Assembly: GCA_020631235.1 (NCBI GenBank)
Contig: JAHDHQ010000009.1
Span: forward strand, 39,757 to 103,756
Source: Saprospiraceae bacterium
Lineage (GTDB): Bacteria > Bacteroidota > Bacteroidia > Chitinophagales > Saprospiraceae
DNA: 64,000 nucleotides
Direction: 5' to 3'
Shown here: piece after piece, positions 1-9,000 of the stretch
How positions within the stretch are numbered: position 1 is the first letter of the stretch
Layout of the letters: the number at the start of each line of letters is the position of its first letter
The notes under the pieces: generated by a model
The model's input: only the letters and a program-made list of their open reading frames with translations
Databases searched by the model: none
Told to the model about the DNA's origin: nothing
Position numbers and translations under genes: made by a program

Positions 1-3000
1 GCCCTGTACAACTGCTACTGTTTCCTGCTGCATCTACTGCCGTAAACTGATAAACCTGCTCAAAAGAATTGCCGCAACTACTGATATCTGTAAGCAACAT
101 TGAACTAAAAGCCAATGCTCCAGTACAATTATCTGTCATCGTAGATTCTATGCTCATAAACCAAGCTGATAAATCTTCTAATCCACATGCCACATCTAAT
201 ACATCATTACATTCTATTTGTGGTGCTTCACAATCTTCTACCAATACTCTAAAATCACAACTCGCTTCATTACCACTCCCATCTTCTATTGTATATTCTA
301 TCGTGTTAATACCTAGATTAAACACTACATTATCTGCCGCCACTGTATTCGTACCACTGGATGATGAACTTCCTGTTGTCTCTCCACTAATCTCATATGT
401 CAAGGTCAATCCATCACAGTTTTCATTAAATAAGGGATCTGTTTGGTCATCTGATAACCACGTGCATCCTCCTGCATCTGTACAAACTACCACTTGATTA
501 CTTGGACAGCTAACTGTAGGTATGCCACTGTCTTCAACTGTAATAGTAAAACTACATTCACTTGTGTTATCGCAATCATCTATCGCTTCATACGTCACCG
601 TAGTCGTCCCTAATTCAAAAGCAGTACCACTCGCCGGTCCATCAATCAAATTCACTTCCAAATTAGAATCACATCCATCAACAGCAACAGGTATACTATA
701 CACTACATTGCTCTCACATAAATCTACATCCACATTTACCGTCATATCCAATGGACAGTTTACAAAGCTTGGAGCCGTCGTATCTTCCATCTTGATCATA
801 GATGTACATTCATCTTCATTACCACATGCATCCGTAGCCGTAAACGTAACCGTCAATCCACTCGATAAATCACAATCTAAAACTGGTAAACTACCTGGAT
901 CCGTACTTGTTATACTCACATCACTGCAATCATTAGCGTCTTCAGCACTTGCTAAATTTAACCAAGCCGTAATTATTTGATCATTGTTTGCAGATCCACA
1001 TTCTATCGTCAGATCGGCTGGACAGGTGATGCTTGGTGAACTTGAGTCTGTCGTACCATAATTAGCAAATCCAGTCGTCTCATTGCCACATGCATCTGTG
1101 GCAGTAAATAAATAGACTTGTGTGGAATTATCTCCACAGCCACTGATCGTATTCCATAAGCTTGCTTCTATACTCACATCGCCACATGCATCTGTAGCTG
1201 TTGCTTCTGCTAACCATTCTTCTACCGTTTTACTGATCGCACCACACTCTACTACCTCTTCACTTGGTACATTTAATGTTGGTGGGGTCGTATCTTCTAT
1301 TCGTACACTCGCTGATGTAGTGTTTGTATTGCCACAATCATCTTCGATCGTAAACGTATACAATGTTGTTGTCGTGTTGCCACAAACCACTACACTTTCT
1401 ATCTCTTCATACGTCCAGGTCTCATCGATATTCATCGTACCAGAACATGGGTCATTAGCCAAAGCTCCTCCATGGTTGCCTAACCAAAATGCAATCGATA
1501 TCGTATTATTTGGATCATTACATTCTAAGACTAAATCTTCTGCCTCTTCTACTATCGTCGGTGAAGTCGTATCCTCGATGGTTATCAATGCCTCACAGCT
1601 CGTACCATTCGAACAATCATCCGTAACACTAAATGTCACTCTATGAACGCCCGTATTGTTACAGCTTTCTTCGAACACCGCACCATAATCATTGCGTATG
1701 TCTAAATCAACCGAACAATTATCACTCACACTCGCTCCACTTAACCAGCTCTCTATTATGCTTTCATTGTTCAATGAAGCACATTCTAATGTTATATCAT
1801 TCGGACATGACAACACTGGCTCCGTCGTATCTTCTATCGTAAATCTTGCCGATGTACTATTACTATTGCCACATGCATCCGTAGCCGTAAATACTACATC
1901 TACAAATGATGTCGATCCACATACACTCGTTAATCCTCCAGTATAATTATTTGTCCAACTCACAGGACCACTGCATGCATCACTGGCTACAGCTCCGCCT
2001 ACATTATTTAACCATGCTAATAATGATGCATTCTCCGTGCTGCCATTACATTCTATTGTTTCGTTGGCTGCTGGGGTATCTATCGTTGGTGATACCGTAT
2101 CATCCGTCTCATATCGCCCTGTACAACTGCTACTGTTTCCTGCTGCATCTACTGCCGTAAACTGATAAACTCGCTCAAACGTAGATCCACAACTGCTAAT
2201 ATCTGTCAACATCAGTGTCTCCATACTTATTGAACCACTGCAATTATCACTCATTGTCGATGCTATACTTGATTCCCAAGCAGCTATATCTTCTAAACCA
2301 CATGCCACATTTAATACATCACTACAGCTAATCTGGGGATCTTCACAATCCTCCACTATCACATTGAAACTACAACTACTTGTATTGCCACTCCCATCTT
2401 CTATAGTGTACTCTATACTACTCAAGCCTAGATTTAATATTCTTGAATCCCCTGATACTGTGTTCTCTCCAGCACTAGCCGAACTAAAACTACTCGCTCC
2501 ACTAATCTCATATGTCAAGGTCAATCCATCACAGTTCTCATTAAACAAAGGATCTGTTTGGTCATCTGATAACCACGTGCATCCTCCTGCATCTGTACAA
2601 ACTACCACTTGATTACTTGGACAGCTAACTGTAGGTATGCCACTGTCTTCAACTGTAATAGTAAAACTACATTCACTTGTGTTATCGCAATCATCTATCG
2701 CTTCATACGTCACCGTAGTCGTCCCTAATTCAAAAGCAGTACCACTCGCCGGTCCATCAATCAAATTCACTTCCAAATTAGAATCACATCCATCAACAGC
2801 AACAGGTATACTATACACTACATTGCTCTCACATAAATCTACATCCACATTTACCGTCATATCCAATGGACAGTTTACAAAGCTTGGAGCCGTCGTATCT
2901 TCCATCTTGATCATAGATGTACATTCATCTTCATTACCACATGCATCCGTAGCCGTAAACGTAACCGTCAATCCACTCGATAAATCACAATCTAAAACTG

Positions 3001-6000
3001 GTAAACTACCTGGATCTGTATTTGTTATAGTCACATCGCTACAGTTATTTGCATCCATCGCACTTGCCGTGTTTAACCACGCTAATATGATCTGATCATT
3101 GTTAGGATTTCCACATTCTATTGTTAATTCTGCCGGACAAGTGATGCTTGGTTCAGCTGTATCAATAGTTGTATAACTTGCTAGTCCCGTTGATTCATTA
3201 CCACATGCATCTGTGGCTGTAAATAAATAGACTTCTTCTGAGGTGCCTCCACAAGAAGATACCGTATTCCACAATTGAGTAGAAATGCTGGTCGAACCAC
3301 AAATATCAGTTGCTTCAGCTTGAGCCAACCAGTCCACCAAACTAAGGCTTATGTCGTTACATTGATCTGTGTGATCTAAAGGCAGCATCAAAGCAGGTGG
3401 TGTACTATCTTCGATGATCACTTGCGCTTGTTGGCTTGTTGCATTGGTACAATCATCTGTTACAGTAAATGAATAGTTGATAGTATTAGTGTTTCCACAA
3501 TTGCTTTCACTAGATACTTCCGCATTAGACCATGTAAGTGAATTATCGCACTGATCAAAAGCCGTTGCTCCAGCATTGTTAGCTAACCATAAAGCAATCT
3601 CTGCAGCATTTCCCGAACCATCACACTCTAAATACAAATCTTGCGGTGATACTACAAAAATCGGTTGTATGCTATCTTCTATAACTATGCTTGCTTGGCA
3701 ATTGCTTTCATTATCACATTCATCAGATGCCGTGAATGTAACTGTATATGTTCCAGTCAATCCACAAGCCGCTGCAAAAGTGGTATTATAATCATTAGTA
3801 AATTGTATGCTGGTCTCACAGTTATCAGAAGCAGCAACATTGGACAACCAATTAGTTATGATCGCATCTTGATTGTCTGAACCACATTCTATACTTATGT
3901 CCTCTGGACACGTTATGGATGGAGCGGTCGTATCTTCTATTATAACCATTCCAGTGGTCGTCGTCGCATTTCCACAATCATCGCTTACTGTAAAATCAAC
4001 CTCAAACATCGAACTAAATCCACATCCTTCAAGGTTTGCTGGATCTACAGAATACTCATGAGTCCAAGTTAATGATCCACAACCATCTGTGGCAGTTGCA
4101 CCTCCATTATTTGCTATCCAATCTTCTATCAGTGCCATTTGGATAGCTGGATTACATTCTATGGTCAATGTGCTGGCAGGATTTGTAACAACAGGTGCCA
4201 CACGATCTAAAACCGTATATGTAGCAAAATCTGAGGCTGTATTTCCACATTCATCAATGGCAGTAAACTCGTAAATCCATCTAAAAGTATTTCCACAAGT
4301 TGCATCATTACTTACAATATTATTGCTTACAACAATATCACAATTGTCACTGGCGACTGCTTCATCAAACCATTCTAAATAAGCAAATCCACATTCAACA
4401 GTCACATCTGCAGGTGCAGTAATAGTTGGTAATTCTTGATCGGTTTGTAAGTTGTATGTATAAGTATTTGTACAACCATTAGAACTATTAAGTGTGTAGC
4501 TTATCGCAAAAACTCCGCAAGAAGGTACTGTAAAACTGGCTCCAGTTCCCAGACCATCATCTACTAAACCAGAAGCATTAAATACACCTCCAGGTGTAGC
4601 TGGTGTGAAATTTACCACATCGCCAATACATGGTGTGGTATTATCCACAGTAAATGATGCATCTAAACTGGTTCCATCTTGCACATTAATGCTTTGTTCG
4701 TATACCGATGAACAAACAACAGCTGGTAAAGATCCGCAAGCTGCTGCATTTATATTTTCTTCTAATCTCAATATTACAGTACCTGTACCGGTCACTGATA
4801 TTTCTCCAGTTATTGGGTTGTCCAATGTCGCTGGACCTGAAACAACCGTCCAATTTCGAGAAGGAGCACCGGATAAGTAATCCTGACTGTTTATAAGTGG
4901 TGTATATACATGACTTAAAGGATCATCTCCCGCTGACCAACACACTTGATCTTGAATCGAAAAAATGGCTTGAGGTGATTCTGCAATTTGGATAAATGCA
5001 ACATCTTCAGCCCTACAATCACCTGTGGCCCCTTCGTATGCTTCCACTTCATATTGTACCTCATAACATCCAGGTCCTCCATAGGATAAGGTATTCCCTG
5101 TAATCATACCAAATGCTCCCGGACCACTAAATGATACTAAGCTAAAAGTGCCTCCTGGTGTTGTGTCATCTGCAAATAAACTTGACAAAGAGATGCTGCC
5201 ACTCGGAGATTGATTACAAGGAAAAGCTAAGTCGTTTATCGTAGCAACAGGGTTAGAATCTGAATCAATATTGAAACTCAATATTTCTTCGCATCCATTT
5301 GCATCTGTCACTGTGACACTATAACTGCCAGGAGAAAGATCTTCTGCAATCACATTGCCTGCATTATTATTTACATCATTGCTTGCTCCACCACTAAAAT
5401 CAAAATCATAGGGAACCAATCCTCCATCCACATCAATTTCTATCTTACCATCTGTTCCATCAGAACATGAAGCATTGGTAATTTCTACTACATCAGCCAC
5501 CATTTCGTATGCTTCAATTATTTGATATTGAGCAGTGGAAGTACATCCCCAATTATTCGTCACTGTAACCGTATAATAGTCAGGTGAAAGATTAGTGAGG
5601 TCTTGAGTTGTAGCACCATTGGACCACTCATAAGTCATCGGTCCATTTCCACCAGTTATGCTAATATTAATAGAACCATCATTTTCATTTTCACATGATT
5701 CATTATTAACGGCAATTGGGTTGATACCAGGAGACTCATACATACTTAATACCGCTTGATCCGTTTGGTAGCATAAACCACCTACCTCTTCGTTGCCTAC
5801 TGCGTATTGCACAGTGACAGTTCCAGCTTCACTAAAAGTAACAATATCTCCATTTAAGTTAACTCCCGCAGGCACTGCTCCCACAAACGAAAATACTCCA
5901 CCTCCAGTAGTTGTGCCGCTAAACATCGATTGCAAATCAACTTGCATATTATTATCCACACAAGCTTCAATATTGTTGATCATTGCATTGACCCTAGGAA

Positions 6001-9000
6001 CTACCTCTATCGTATGCGTTCTAAAAATATTACAAGAATTATCTCCTACTAAATAGCTTACAGAATACACCCCAGGAACACTTGAATCAAAAATACCCGA
6101 GGATGTAACATTGTCCCCTGTCCACTCTCCACAATCAGCTGATCCTGCGTCCAACCATGTTTTGAGATCTATATTCCCCGCTTCGCAAATGGGGCTTTGG
6201 TTCGTCCAATCTGCTAAGGTTTCGTCTTTGATTACATTAACAGAACAAGTTTTAGGATCCGAAATATTACCACTGCAATCCACCACACGAATTTCAAATT
6301 CTGCCAAACCTATATCCGCACAAGTAAAGCGAACTGATTCGTCTAATAGCTCTACTGCCGTTCCACAATTATCACTGGCTGTTAGTCCTAAATTGCTTAA
6401 GTTAATTGTATAATCACTATAATTAAACATGCATGTACTTTCATCCAAACTGAGTACTATATCTGGAAGCGCATCCGGATCACTGCATGTCCCACTGACC
6501 ACTGGTTGGGTTTCGTCCACAATATGTATTAATTGGTGGCACATCACTGAATAATCACATTTATCTGATGCTGTAAAGGTCCTAACAATACTTATATCAT
6601 TGGCACAATCCATATCGACCATCACTTCGTCTTTGTAGCTTATTTCTTCGATTTCGCATGCAGATTCTGCATCACCGCCTAAGCTTGCAAACTGAGCTTC
6701 ACTGATTAAGGTTTCTGATAGTGATAAAGCCAGACTTTCTGAAGAAACGTCTGCAGCCTCACATGCTTCAATTTCTAAGGTAACTGGACAAGAAATAAAA
6801 GGTACACCTCCCGGTATAGCAAAGGTGATTATTTGTTCACAAGTAGTCATATTCCCACATTGATCACTTACAGTATATGATCGAGTAATAACCGTATTTG
6901 TTCCAGTACAAAAATCATCAGCTGCAGGATCTGGGTTATCGATAGAAGCAAGTGTTAGATTTGCACTAGCCGAGCAATTATCTGACCCGCTGGCACCTTC
7001 CAATGCTAAATATTCTGTAATATTGGCTGCTGCAGCAGGGACTTCATCTACATTACAAGTTAGCCCTTCAATGTCCGTAGGACAGGTCATGACAGGGACT
7101 GTTGTATCTTCAATATCAAAATATTGACTACAGGTTGTGGCTACATTTAAACAGGCATCCCTAGCCCACCATAATCTTCTTACTCTTATTTCTTGTGCAC
7201 ACGACCCGGTAGAGACAATATCTCGATATCTCAATAAATCAAGATTACACTCTTCGACTACGCTTCCACCTTCAGCTACTAACTGTGCTTCAGTCACCGT
7301 CACCCAAGCCGTGGAAAAGGCTAAGCTTGTTTCACCATTGATCGCGCTTGCTTCGCAACCTTCGATGTTAGCAATGTCTGCAGGGCAAGATAGTACTGGT
7401 CTAGTCGTATCATCGATAATGATAGTAGCCGTACACGTGGTCATATTACCACAACCATCTGTTGCTGTAAAAGTTACTTCTTGGGTACCTGTTCCATCTC
7501 CACCGAAACTTGTTACGCTTCTATTTGATCTCAAGTATTTAAGATATTTATGGTGGTTTGGAACTTGAGCATTTTGCTTACCAGATGTATTAAATATTTG
7601 GTCTTCCGACTCTATATATCTGAATTCAAAATCATCTTCATCATAACTATTAGTAATATTAACCGTGCTCCCTTCTGGATCCGTCGCTGAAGCGCTTGAT
7701 AACCATGTATTGATCATAGCATCATTAGAAGGATTAGCACATTCTAAAGTTAAATCATCAGGACAAGTAATGCTAGGTGCGCTGTTATTTATAAATACTT
7801 GAATACTGCAATTATCTTCATTGTCTAATATATCCGTAAGCTTTACATTGATTGTTTTAGTGGTATTTTGATCGACGCATCCATAACTTGCACAGTTTTC
7901 GCAAGTTACCGTATAGTCATCCGGATCACAATCATAATCTACCATTACATTTAAATCTGCTAAATAAAGAGTAGCTTCATCATTCTCATCTAGATTGATC
8001 GTTAAGTTACTCGGACAAACTAGACTCGGAGGGTTTGCATCGACTTCTACTTCGATATCTATGATTTGTTCGCAATCATTGTCATCGACGATAGTCACTG
8101 TGTATACTTCATTTGTCAAGCCTGAAATATCTTCAGTGGTAGCACCCGTAGACCAAGCAAATGTATAAGGAGCTGAAGTTGGGTCTACCGTAAGATTAAT
8201 GGCTCCATCATTATCCCCTGGACATTCTACATTAGTTATATCTACTTCATTTTCATTAGGACAACAAGAAGGTTGGGAGTCACCGCACTGAATCCGAACT
8301 GGCTCGCTAGAAGAGTTAAAAGTAAAATAATCTGGATCTGCTAAATCTCCTGAAGCCCATCTAATCGCATCTATACCTGCCGGGAAATTTGGATAAAAAT
8401 CAAAGGTAGTTCCACAACCCACATTTCCGATTAAAGCACCATCTGTACAACAATCAGCCCACCGCCAGTTGGCAGTTACTGTAGGAAAAATACCACTTAT
8501 TTCGCCTGGATCATCTGAAAAATCCAACGTAGCCGATGATGGCAAACAATAAAAGTCTATAGTCCCATTCCCTCCATCACCGCCACCTGCTGCATCAATG
8601 ATTACAAATAAACTAATCTCACCAGTCAAGGTGTTTTCATAGAGAAATAAGGTAACATGATTATTTAATTCTAAACCGGTATTAGAAGAAGCTCCATCGG
8701 GTGTTCCATACTGATAAAAAGCCACATCATCTTCAGCATTTTGGATTGCGGTGATATCAAACTCTTGACCACCTTGTGTTGCTGTACAATTACAATCCAT
8801 AAGGCTATTTGAAGCCTTTATTGGTTTGTCTAAAACTTCCTTTGGAATGGATGCTTTTTTTGGACTTATTGCATTTATTTCTTTTTGGCCAATGTTGCTG
8901 CTATTTACAATTCCTTCTGCTAACCATTTTGTTGATGATAAACCTATATTAAAATAACCATTTAAATAGGTTTCAGAAGTTTCTTGGATCATTGAAAAAC

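Larger units (their letters stand above)
1..4455 (-). repeat. Tandem 2115-bp super-repeats inside the giant gene
   Basis: Sequence at position p matches p+2115 across the region; for example 1-55 recurs at 2116-2170. The period is exactly 705 codons, so frame is kept. Each unit holds eight HYR-like modules in the same order. The module at about 4455-4230 resembles those at about 2340 and 225, which suggests two full units and the start of a third at the window edge. Identity rises from moderate protein similarity at the N-terminal side of each unit to perfect DNA identity in 435-901 versus 2550-3016. The boundaries are approximate because a tandem array has no natural phase. Confidence 0.9.

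Noticed and set aside
1-4455. CRISPR-like direct repeats
   Set aside because: The repeats are coding, keep frame, and have no regular short repeat-spacer pattern.
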